Below the pieces are notes generated by a model, which did not search any database, was not told the DNA's origin, and was given only the letters and a program-made list of their open reading frames with translations. From assembly GCA_023525975.1 (NCBI GenBank), contig CM042038.1, positions 5,953,272 through 6,017,271 of the forward strand: a DNA stretch of 64,000 nt, given 5' to 3'. Shown here in pieces: positions 44,375 through 54,434 of the stretch. The position numbers and the translations under genes are program-made. The DNA comes from Smallanthus sonchifolius (taxonomy: Eukaryota; Streptophyta; Magnoliopsida; Asterales; Asteraceae). Positions within the stretch are counted from its first letter, which is position 1. Every line of letters begins with the position of its first letter.

Positions 44375-45467
44375 AACCGTTACCGCCTTTACATCATTTT
44401 AGTTAAAGCATTCGTACGTTTTATTATAAAACCTTTCATCATTAAACCGTTCATAAACCATTCATAAACCTCTTTGGCAAAACACTTCATAAACACATTT
44501 CAACTTTCCTTTCATAAACATCATTTCATAAAACATCATTTAATTAAACATCATTTTGTAAGTATGCACACCAGCCCAAAACATTAGTAAAACATTTAAA
44601 AGGGGACTCTAGAACTCACCTGATAAGCTAATCTGGGTTGTCCTAAACAAAGGTCCAACAACGTCACTTCCGATCTGAATTGATTAGTTAAATACACATC
44701 AGACCTAATCCTGACTCAAACGGTTTAACCATTCTGAATTAGGCGACTATACTGACTTTACTAACCAGCCTGTTCTTGCGTATTTAATAAGTGCACAGAC
44801 TTCGTTTCATGCGTACTTGATAAGTACGCAGGTTTTGCTTCATGCGTACTTGATAAGTACACATGCTTTGCTTCATGCGTACTTGATAAGTACGCATAAC
44901 CATCTTTTTGCGTACTTGATAAGTACGCAGGACCTGCTTCTTGCGTACTTGATAAGTACGCAGGACCTGCTTCCCCGCAGAAACCCTAACTTTCCCATGC
45001 GGATCTGATCACGTTAAGATCCCGAACTTGTTTACATTCAAAACGTTTGCTTTTCGTTTAAGAACTCAAATCTATGTTTTTCTTTCAGTTTCATCCGTAA
45101 AAACGTTATCTTTTCATCCAAAACCCGAAAAACCCCAAAACGAACAAAAACTCAGATCTAGGCCAGATCGTTACCTGTATCGAGCTTCTGATTCGGAGGT
45201 TTTTCTCACGAGCTATGGAGCAACACTTTGCTGAACTCTCGGGTCGATCCGCCAACTTTCTCTCTCTATGGTTTCTCTCTCTAGATGTTGCAAACGGGAG
45301 AAAGGGTGGTGACTTAGGCTATTTATAGGGGAGGCTCCCCTATGTTCGCCCCTTCTAGCACGCCGGCCCATCCGGCCCGGCCTGTCATGCCTCGTTCGTT
45401 TATTCCATTCGTTCTCGCATTATAACCCGTTATTATAACTGTCGTTTTATTTTTTTAGGATGTTACA
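44375..45467 (-). repeat. Solo LTR E0, right part
   Basis: Continues 2992-3883 after E1. Clearly related to E1's LTR on both sides of its hairpin array: CTTCCCC and TCTGATC motifs after it, then TTTCATCCGYAAAA, AAAACTCAGAT and CTGATTCGG further on. The array itself differs: a 33-bp unit with GCGTACTTGATAAGTACGC at 44811, 44844 (one base changed), 44877, 44910 and 44943, plus a decayed copy at 44778. A TATA box (TATAAATA, minus strand) is at 45320-45327. Confidence 0.88.
45320..45327 (-). promoter_or_regulatory. E0 solo LTR TATA box
   Basis: CTATAAATAG on the minus strand, about 150 bases inside the LTR. As a solo LTR it could act as a stray promoter reading into nested DNA. Confidence 0.5.
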
Positions 45468-45850
45468 TCTCTGGAACGATCTCTCCCATATTGTAGAACT
45501 GAATTGCTTGCAAGTTCGTCTTCTTCGGTGGTGATTCAACAAGCTTTCACTCGTATGTGTTCTGATTCCAATTGTTGGAACAATTGATATCAAGAATACG
45601 AAGAATTCACACACGTTTTTAGGGTGACTCCCTAAACTCTTTTTATTAACAAATACTTGAAAGGAATGAATACAAAATAATTCTACCATCTATATTTATA
45701 CTAAACATAATACTTGGAGAACAAGGAAGGAAACTGATACTCCTAAACCAAATTTAATACTAATCCTAATTAGTCTTGAACCAGAACTCAAACTCAATAC
45801 TTATCTCCAATATTTTCCTTCGTCTTTCCTTTTTCTAACCCTTATAACTT
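45468..45850 (-). mobile_element. Copia-like LTR end, primer-site-like sequence and leader (remnant)
   Basis: At 45573 the plus strand reads TGTTGGAACAATTG, so the minus strand ends ...TTGTTCCAACA, a typical Ty1/copia LTR end. It is followed by ATTGGAATCAGAACAC (45557-45572), which resembles the tRNA-iMet site TTGGTATCAGAGC. Upstream on the minus strand, TATAAATATAG (about 45693) and AATAAAAA (about 45643) fit an LTR promoter and polyadenylation signal. I cannot find the other LTR edge, so the right boundary is approximate. Continues at 2588-2991. Confidence 0.5.
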
Positions 45851-46343
45851 TAAATATTAGGATTATGATCTTCAATTTTTATCATAATATTTGTTTAGTA
45901 ATTAATTAAAATACAACTTAATATTAAAACGAGTGAATACTATGAAAAGTCTTAGAAATCTAGACATCGATATTAATCACCAATACAACAAAAATCCAAG
46001 AACCATATATTGATTGCGATGGCAATTATGTTACAAAACACTTGTAGCTAATCTAGAAAAAGTTCAATGCCAAGACACCAATTATTGATTTGATATGGAT
46101 CAGAATCAAGACATACGAATCAACCTGCCAACCATCTCACTAGCTATTATGTTTTTTTTAATATATTTTGGTAAATTTCAAATATATTAGAAATTCACAC
46201 ACACACATGGATATATATAACTTTATTATTAATCATTTAAAGTATTATATTTTAAAACATTAAAAGTATTATTTTTATCCATCCATCTAAATAAAATAAG
46301 GGTGATTCTAACCACACACGGAATATTGTTAATTGGACCCGCC

Positions 46344-46572
46344 GCCGCCCTATACGCCCTCGTATAGGGCAATACGATGGCGTATAGAATTCAGTCACTG
46401 CCAACAGAATGCCACGTGTCATTCTCTGTCTGGCGGCTGGTCCAATACGTGGCGTATTGACCTATACGCAGCGTATGAGGCACGGGTTATAGTTTTGCTT
46501 CAAAAGTTGGAAGAGTTGTACGTTTATGAATCCTATACGTGGCGTATTGACCTATACGCCACGTATAGGTAT
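46344..46572. repeat. Left subterminal palindrome array of the MULE
   Basis: Repeats of the type CCTATACGCCACGTATAGG and TACGTGGCGTATTGACC. The central bases (CCACG, GCAGC, GTGGC) vary from copy to copy while the arms stay complementary or nearly so. Confidence 0.75.
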
Positions 46573-46886
46573 TTTTTATTTAATTATAATTTTTTTATTT
46601 TATTTATATTTTGTTTGTTTTTATTTTAATTTATAAAATTTTGTTAATATAAGTTTGTTATCTATTTATAAATTTTATATATATATTTTTTAAACATTTG
46701 TTATATTTTTACAGTATAAACAAGCAAAGTACTAAATATTACAAACCAAACAAAATATTAAACATTACAACCAAACAAATTAACTAAACATTATATACAT
46801 TACATCAAAAAATTAAATATATATACATCAAAATGTTTTACATACATAACAACGAAAAAAACAAAATACAAATAAAATAACTAAAG

Positions 46887-48187
46887 CTAAGCGGGTCCGT
46901 CGTCACCCTGACCGCCTCCGCCCTCATCCTGAACGGGGTCGTCCGGATAATGACGTCGCGGTGGTAGTAGGCGTGGCTCGATGCCGGCGGCTCGTGACAG
47001 ATTAACCGCCCACATCATCAGGTCCTCCATGCGATCGAGTTGACGACCCTGTCGCTGTGAGTCGGCAACAAGGCCATCAAGCAATGCCTGGGTAGCCCTC
47101 TCCAGCCTAACAGACCGACGTACGTGTCGGGGATGCTGTGGCGGATGGTCGTGGATGGCCTCGACGTGCGGCGGCCCGTCCTCCATCGCCACACCATGTA
47201 GCGGCTGAGGCATAGGCGGGTCCCCCTGTCCAGGCATCTGCGGCAACGGCACCGGGACCCAAACCTGGTCCTGGACGGCCCCTACGAACCGAAGGCCCTG
47301 CGGGAATCGGTGCGTGATGCGCATGCCGCTCGCCGTGCGACGGTCTAATCGGACAGGGGAATGGCCGGTGACATCGCAGGCTCATGCACGTCAAATGGTG
47401 TAACCGAGCGCATGATCTGCGTGATGAAAGCACAGCCATACAAAAGCCCGCGCTTCTGCCGCATATAGGCAGATGCAAAATAAAGTGCAAGGCACGTCGA
47501 TATGTCGCACCGCCTGCCAGTAAGCAGACAATAGAGAAAGAAGAGGTCTCTATCGGTGCACCACTCACGGCTTTTCAGACGCGGTGCGATCGACGTCGAA
47601 ATAAGCCGGTGCAGATATCTATACAAAGGGTCTCTAATACCCGAGACCCTCCCCTTGGTAACCAACCAAGGACTATCTGAAATCAAGCCCCAAAAAACAA
47701 GGAGTTCCTCCTTGTCCACCTCCGTCATCGCCTCTTCAAAAAGTGGCGTGACCGGCTCAGGCTCGTGGTAGAAGCCCGTCGTGACGGCCCACTGACGGAG
47801 GGTCTGACGGTAAACGATCCCAAAGATCGAAAAGGAAATATGATCCGGATCCATATCCGGCGCCTCCCCGGGAAGAGGCTCTAGCCCAGCCTCTGAGAAG
47901 ATGAACGTCGAAAGAAACTCGACGACCACCTCTCGGTAGGTCTCCGTGAACGATAGATCAAAAAGACGCGACCATGGCGTGTCCTGGCCGATGATGGCCC
48001 TAGCCCGCTCGGCCTCCTGTACCTCCTCGAGTAGCGCCCAATCAACTGCAGTCCCTGGACCCAACCGCACCTCCCGGAGCTTCTGGCACCGGGCATACAC
48101 CTCCGAGTCAGCCGGAAAACCCAAAAAAGGGTAGTGCGCAAGATCGTCTAGCACCTCCATATGAATATCATCATCATGATCCGCCAT
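46887..48187 (-). pseudogene. Athila-ORF1-like (retrotransposon ORF1 C-terminal) gene inside the MULE, frameshifted
   Basis: The first part (47345-48187, 280 codons) resembles the C-terminal domain of Athila/Arabidopsis retrotransposon ORF1: ISFSIFGIVYRQTLRQWAV, then IRDPLYRYLHRLISTSIA, then TDRDLFFLYCLLTGRRCDIS. It stops after IPLSD. The second part (46887-47324, 145 codons) is in another frame, begins MRITHRFPQGLRFV, and carries a Pro-rich then Arg-rich tail with a short helical segment. Together they look like one protein broken by a single frameshift. The block is strikingly GC-rich (roughly 55-60% by eye) against AT-rich surroundings, suggesting a foreign origin. It is on the same strand as the transposase. 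No enzymatic function is known for this domain. Confidence 0.7.
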
Positions 48188-48334
48188 ATCTGATAATAAT
48201 TAATTGTTTTTAATTTTAAATAATAAAAAATAAATAATAATAATATACTGTTTTTAATTTTAAATAATAATAATATATTGTTTTTTATTTTTAATAATAA
48301 ATAATAATAATAATTAATTTTTTTTATTTTAAAC

Positions 48335-48860
48335 CTATACGCCATGTATAGCCTTATACGTGGCGTATAGGCTGTTACCGGGTAAACCAAGCCATACGCA
48401 GAGCAACCAAGCCATACGCAGGCCAGTTATCGGGCAAACTTAGCCATGCGCGGGCAATCAGGCCATACGCGGGCCAAGTTGCCGAGAACATGAGCCATAC
48501 GCAACGTATAGATCTATACGTGGCGTATGGCTTCATCGTCTTCCTCAGACGAACTATACGCCACGTATGGCCCTATACGTGGTGTATAGTTCTTAAGTTT
48601 CAATCCAAAAATCTCTAATCTTCCCAGTTTTACCCGCTAATATTCAATATAAACATAACATTAATGATCGTGGGTGTAGAGACGTACCTTTTCGAAGTTT
48701 TTTTGAGACGACAATCGTAATCAACGAGCTTTTTTGCCGGTCGCGTATGGTTTTGTGTTTGTTTGTTTGTTTTGGGTCGTTTGGGTCTGTACGCTGCGTT
48801 TTCCTGGTATATCAAGTGGCTATACGCTGCATATAGATCAATACGTCGCGTATGGGTTTG
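48335..48860. repeat. Middle palindrome array of the MULE
   Basis: At least eight CTATACG/GCCATACG...CGTATAG/CGTATGG units in two clusters (48335-48590 and 48737-48860). The second overlaps the 3' end of the transposase frame and encodes its last residues (PIRDVLIYMQRIAT). Such arrays are expected at element ends, so an internal one suggests a composite or rearranged element. Confidence 0.7.
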
Positions 48861-51744
48861 TGTTTGTTTGTTTGATGTTGAGTGTGAACGTTTGGACCAA
48901 ACCACAATGGAAAAAATGTTTGATTACCGGCGATGCTTAAAAGATGAACAATCACCTCAAATCTTTGAGCAATTAGGAGTCTTGTGTATGGCATCGACAT
49001 CCAACGACTAACTGGTGCGGCTTTCACATCCTGCCAATCTATTGTGAGACGTAACATATCATACTCTTGAAAGGCGACTCTGTCAAAAACAGTTCTCCAC
49101 CATTCCTCTTTATTGTCCATCTCCTGTAGAAGTTGTTGTCTGATAAAAAGCCACCGGTTTTCATTTAACCCTAAGCCCAAAGCTACCAATCGAAAACCAC
49201 AGTTACCGTCGGGATTTACATCCTGTATATGTGAAATGTACGGATGAAAGACAGACGGTATCGAATCCTTAAAACAATTTATATTGTTAACCGCATCTTT
49301 CCCCATAATCAATGGAAAACCAAGATAGGTGTTATCATCTTGTGGTTGCTTTCCTTTACCCTTCGTTAGACGACGGTGTTGAATGACCGAACTCGCTTGT
49401 ATCGAGTCTTGTGACACAATGTACGAGCTGTGTCTCGCAGGGTCACATTTGCTTTGTTGGGATCTTGTGAATGAGTTGTTTCTCGCGACATCCTGTTTCC
49501 TTTGTTGTTGCTTTTTCAAAGTTGGACGACCGCGAGTATCTTCTTGTACCACAGGCGCTTTCTTGTTACTTTTGCTCGGAAAGACCACCCCTGCGATTCT
49601 CGACAGCATACTTCTTTTGAACTGATCAGGTTCTGAAATAATTTTGTTTCTCACTTGACCAAGTACTTTATCAACGTCTACATTTTCATCATCGACAAAC
49701 GACGGTTTTAAATCAAGTTTCCTCCAGAAGACGTCCAACGCATCTAGCGGGATTCTGCCACCTGTATTAAAACGAAATAGTCAGAAAATTTTGAAAATTA
49801 AACATTCCCAGACGACAAGCACATGGCAACCCACAACTACTGAAAAGTTGGCAACCACACGTTGCATTTTGTTTCCGTATATGTGATAACTTGTACCACT
49901 CGTTTTCTAACAAATTTAGAGCTTTATGTGAAACCTTACCGTGCAGGTTATCAAACAATTCAATAGCTATGTGGCTATCCATTTTTCTTATGAGGCTTGT
50001 TCCAAACGCAAACTGTAATTGATAATATTGATCTGTTACAATTTCATCAACAAACCCAACAAGTCTATCTAGGGAGCTGTTAGCATTTCTAAGATAACTC
50101 TTTAAAAGCGAATGCTGGCTCTCGACTCGGTTCGTTGTTTGTTGACCAAAATTTAGGTTTTTGTTGGATCAGGCGGATACAAACTTTTCTTTATACGGGT
50201 CCAACCAATTTTTAGTCACATAATGTATAACTCCTGGAAAAATATTGAATAAATATTTAAATATTTAATAATTATTCAATACTGAAAATATTAAATATTC
50301 AAAACTTACTTCCTCGTTTGGCAGCATACAGTCGTTCGTAAAGCCGGTTGAAGTTGTACTGGTATATATCTGGCGTGGGAGACTCACATAATACCGACCA
50401 TGAATACTTGAAATTTGCCCAGTCTTCGTCTGTAAATGATGCCCTGCAATGTTTTGCGATATTCTCGTGTATGTGCCACCGACATAGGTTCTTCGAACAA
50501 TCCGGAAATATTTTATCACATGCGTTCATAAGAGCTTTGTCCCTGTCTGTTACTATCACACGCGGCTCCATACACTTTTGTAACATTGCTTTTATTTGCA
50601 GTAGCACCCAGACGAAGTTTTCCTCTCGTTCTTTTGATATAAATGCATGAGCGACGCAAAATGACTGGTGTGTGGAGGTCACACCGACCACTTGGACAAA
50701 TGGAAGTCTATACATGTTTGTTTTGTAAGTCGCGTCGATCATCAACACGTGCGGGAACGCACGCCACATCTCAAACGATTTCGGATGAACAAAGAATATC
50801 TCCTCCACAATATTTGTGGCAGGATCTTCCCGAGTATAGTAGACGTATTTTTTAGAAGAAAACAGGTTTTCCAGAATCTGCATTGGAGTTTCACCGACTC
50901 TCGTTTCGTTTTTTATCTTTTGTATCGCATTATAAATGTCCTTTTTAATGCAACTACTCTCTGGGTTTTGTTCCCTTATAGTTGCCAGAATGTTTCGTGG
51001 CAACATGTTTTGCGAATACAACTTCGCCACCAAAAGTTGTTCCGACTGAGACAGTCTCTTCGCAAAGGAGTGCGCCTCAAGATGTTGACTAGGATCGTGG
51101 TTATGACTGTCATCCTTCACCGTTAATTTTCAATCACCACTATTTTCTTGGTACTCTCCTTCTAATTTAAAGGGACAACCTATTTTCTTGCTACCGGCAC
51201 GTCTAACCGTGGCAGTAGACGCATGTTCGCCGTGACGGTCACACACAAGCCACACCTTGATAAACTGTTCCGTCGGATCGTCGCCTTTTCTCCTCGATCG
51301 TCGGGTGACAAGGACGTAACCATTCTCACGTCCTATCCTGGCCGCCCAATCCACCAACTGTTCACGAGACTGAAAATTCTGGTCAGTTTTATACGACACG
51401 TTTTGATGGTTTTGTTCGTCTTCGGACACGAAGTCGTCGGTTTGTTGTGTCGGGTATGAGACTTCACCGTATACGTAGTCGTCGGTTTGTTGTGTCGGGT
51501 ATGAGACTTCACCGTATACGTAGTCGTTCGTGGGCTGTGTAAGGTAAGACGGTTCACCGTATACGAACTCGAGATTGCTTAATGACTCGTTCAAATCCGA
51601 AAGCCTTACCCGTTTATGAGAATAAACGTCGGACGAGACCTCCTCCCGGTTCACCTCTTGAACGCCAGAACTTTGCGGGTTGTTTTCCACCGACTCGTTA
51701 GAATATACCTGAAAACCGTAGTTACCATCCCACCACCAAGACAT
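48812..51744 (-). pseudogene. MULE transposase: FAR1-type DNA binding, MULE catalytic, SWIM and truncated OTU domains
   Basis: Exon 1 (51744-50310) starts MSWWWDGNYGFQVYS and has 15-residue repeats (YVYGEVSYPTQQTDD). A FAR1-like region follows (WAARIGRENGYVLVTRRSRR...CDRHGE), then the MULE catalytic domain (VLMIDATYKTNMYRLPF, VTDRDKALMNA, CRWHIHENI). A GTAAGT donor (50309) and a TTTCCAG acceptor (50234) remove 76 nt in frame. Exon 2 encodes VTKNWLDPYKEKFV and a SWIM-like CGCQLFSSCGLPCAC. After another intron near 49770-49800 comes an OTU-type site (DVNPDGNCGFR). Breaks: TGA at 51130-51132 and 50169-50171, both where relatives have Trp (TGG). The OTU domain runs into the middle palindrome array after TFFPLWFGP and lacks the C-terminal part with the expected catalytic His. 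Confidence 0.85.
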
Positions 51745-51825
51745 GTTTATAGTTTTTTTTTTGAAAGCATACGTTCATTCGGTTCGAATGAGAATTCTGC
51801 ATTGTTAAATACATAAAATTTGGGC

Positions 51826-52035
51826 CCTATACGCATCGTATAGCCCAATACGATGCGTATAAGGTACGATGTGATGGGTTTAGTGGCAGAAGGAATCTCG
51901 TGTCCTAAACTGCATCGTATTGACCTATACGATGCGTATACGATGTTTGAATGACAGGTTGTAAGAGAATGTCGGGCACGAGAATTTGTGAAGGGCTATA
52001 CGCATCGTATTGCCCTATACGATGCGTATATGACC
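51826..52035. repeat. Right subterminal palindrome array of the MULE
   Basis: Three double units. The last (51999-52032) has perfect 14-nt arms TATACGCATCGTAT / ATACGATGCGTATA around a six-base centre. The centres here are ATC/GAT, unlike the CCA/TGG and CAG/CTG centres at the left end. Confidence 0.8.
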
Positions 52036-52075
52036 AAGTACGATTAGCATTTTCCGTGTGTGGTTAGTAGTCCCC

Positions 52076-53462
52076 TAAAAGGAATAAACTTGATTACTTC
52101 AACACAACAATGTATTTCATCAAATAAACTAATGGGAAACAACTTTTATCTTGTCAAACACACATGATAAATAGCTGATTTTATTTATTTTAATGATGTT
52201 TGTAAATATAATATTTTTAATATGTTGAAACGATAAATCTAATATAATCGAAGATTCAAACTGAAAACCTATGTAAATAAGCCTAATAATTAAAAACAGT
52301 ATTACGTATGCTTAATTTTAAAGTATTCAAACTATATACACACGAGTGTAGTGTAGAATTAGAAGTAGATTAGATGGGTACGTAAATTGTTTTAAAATGT
52401 GTGTATATATATACATACGAGTTAAATGGGTAGTATATACGTTATAAGAAAACAAATTTCACCCGTACCTTCACGCGGTTCTAGCTTTCAATCAAGAGTT
52501 ACACATTGCTCTATGGGTCAATGTTGAAAATTATCAATGAGTGACCCAAACTATACCTAGGTATAGCCAACCAAAGGTTCGGTGTCCTACAAACAATGAC
52601 CAATTCATAAGTTCATATGATACATTATAAATTTTTATGAAAAAGAACTTAATGAAAAGGTTCTTTTTTTTAATAGAAAATTAAACGAAGGTTTTGACCA
52701 AGTGATATTAAAAGAGGGTAAAAAAGGGAACCTTTAGGGAAACAGCCAAAGAGGATGGAATCTATGCAGAAAAGGGTTGTACGGTACTACAGCAACACCA
52801 TCACTGTTGGACAGAGATTGATGCTGTGATTTTGGTGTTGTCCCCAGTACTTGACATAACAAACACAAACACACCCCTCTCATTTCTGCCATTTTATTCT
52901 CTTTATTCCCTTTTCATTATCTACGTTTTTAAATAAACATCACAAATTAGTTTAATCAAATTTATAATTTATACAAATATTTAAATTAAAGTAATTACAT
53001 GTCCTCCTAAAATTTTGTTATAAATCCAAAGACGTTTTTAAATTAAAAATCATATTGGCCTTTATGAATATAAAAATTTGCCGTATAATCAAATTACTAA
53101 CACACATATACAACAACATATATAAATCATCTTCCTAATTAAAAATAGAGAAGAAAGGTTACACGTCTTCTTCATTAAAATTTAACATTAATTTTTAGTA
53201 TTTGAGAGTGTTGACTTTTTTTCCCCTCATTAAAAACTTTGGATTTACTTGCAGATTGAAACTTAAATGTTGATCAAGAAATCAGCCACCAATATAATTA
53301 AATTATCACAAGCTTTGTTAAAATAATACTTTTCAAAGTAGTAGTTAATTAATTTCTACAATTGTATTAAAAAAATACCTTTTTTAAGGCGACTTTTTTA
53401 AACTCATACTCTTTTTTGGAGCAGACCGCGTATTTCTGTGAGTCATGCATGTCTTTTTCAAT
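52076..53462. other. Intergenic DNA, no gene seen
   Basis: AT-rich. Positions 52779-52856 form an imperfect hairpin (GTACT...AACACCA...TCAC on one arm, complementary to GTGATTTTGGTGTTGT...AGTAC on the other) in a less AT-rich island (52740-52880). No ORF. It lies about 1.6 kb past the 3' end of the WW-domain gene. Confidence 0.5.
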
Positions 53463-53623
53463 GTGTTATAACCGCAGCGGACTCGAACCCGGGCACACCT
53501 AGGAAAATACCAACTGGAAAAACCCCATGACTCAACCTAGAACAATTTGTCTCAAACGAGACTCGAAACTATAACCTTCAATTTGAAAAATTATGAGGCT
53601 ACCACTCCACCAGAGGGCTACCC
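53463..53623 (-). mobile_element. SINE-like tRNA-derived remnant (tentative)
   Basis: On the minus strand TGGTGGAGTGG (about 53600-53612) resembles a Pol III A box and GTTTCGAGTCTC (about 53558-53569) a B box. A second B-box-like GGGTTCGAGTCC lies at about 53474-53485. No clear poly-T/A tail or target duplication, so this may be two decayed tRNA-like heads. Confidence 0.35.
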
Positions 53624-53833
53624 AATCAGGGATAGTTAAAACGTGAAGTCTAATGTAACTATTTTGTTACAACTTTAATATGGATTCTAGTTATTTTAGC
53701 ACCCAATTTTCTAATAGTATTCTAGTTATTTTCTTTATTATAACCGTGAGAACTGACGAGATCCATCAAAACCCTGAGATCCAGACAGGTGTGTGATCTA
53801 ACTATTTTACTACAACTAAATATGGATTATAGT

Positions 53834-54241
53834 TGGGGGTGTAAACGAGTCAAGCCGGCTCAAAAGCTACTCAAAATCGGATCGGTAAAAAGCTCAAAGA
53901 AGCGGAGCCTTAATGAGCCCGAGCTCGAGTTTTGCTTTCTAAGGTCGTTCAGGCTCACGAGCCTAGTAAGATTTATTTCGTTTTTTATATATATTTAATA
54001 TATTGTTCAATTTAATCCCTTAAATCGAGCTCGAGTCGAGCGTTGACTAGTTTAAGGCTTCCTATAAACAAGCTCGAGCCAAGATTTTGATCGTTTAATC
54101 GTATCGAATGAAACTGAGCCTTGCCGAGATGATCTCAAGCTTTATTTCACTCCATCAGCCGAGCTTGATCCAAAATTATAGGCTAGAACCTAACCAAGCT
54201 CGATTAATATCATGCTCAAACTCGACTCATTTTCACCCCTA
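53834..54241. mobile_element. hAT-like MITE (408 bp) in the second copy of a local duplication
   Basis: Ends TGGGGGTGTAAACGAGTC and, on the other strand, TAGGGGTGAAAATGAGTC, the TAGGGGTG type seen in many plant hAT elements. Target copies ATTATAGT (53826-53833) and ATTCTAGT (54242-54249) match at 7 of 8. A nearby copy of the empty site, GGATTCTAGTTATTTTAGC (53681-53699), shows the sequence before insertion. No transposase. GAGCTCGAGCC-type repeats fill the interior. Confidence 0.8.
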
Positions 54242-54434
54242 ATTCTAGTCATTTTAGCACCCACTTTATCAACTAGAAAAAAACAATTAATTGGTACACA
54301 AAAGAATTACCATAAATTAATCTCATTTTAAATCCACACAAGAAACCTCCATAGGAAAACACCCAGATGATTAAAATCATCTTTTTTTTCTCCCCCACCA
54401 ACAAAAAAAAACAAATAAATAACCCAAACAAACA

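Larger units (their letters stand above)
46300..52075 (-). mobile_element. Mutator-like element (MULE) with FAR1/OTU transposase and an extra gene
   Basis: The ends share CTAACCACACACGGAA (46308-46323; reverse complement at 52052-52067), with a looser outer match starting GGG. Possible 9-bp target copies TAAAATAAG / TAAAAGGAA match at only 6 of 9 positions, so outer limits are uncertain by a few bases. It contains the transposase pseudogene, a GC-rich Athila-ORF1-like gene and three arrays of CTATACG...CGTATAG palindromes at the left end (46344-46572), middle (48335-48860) and right end (51826-52035). Confidence 0.75.

Noticed and set aside
47384..48141. ORFs of 60-98 codons on both strands over the Athila-ORF1-like gene
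   Set aside because: High GC leaves many open frames; only the minus frames at 47345-48187 and 46887-47324 show family resemblance.
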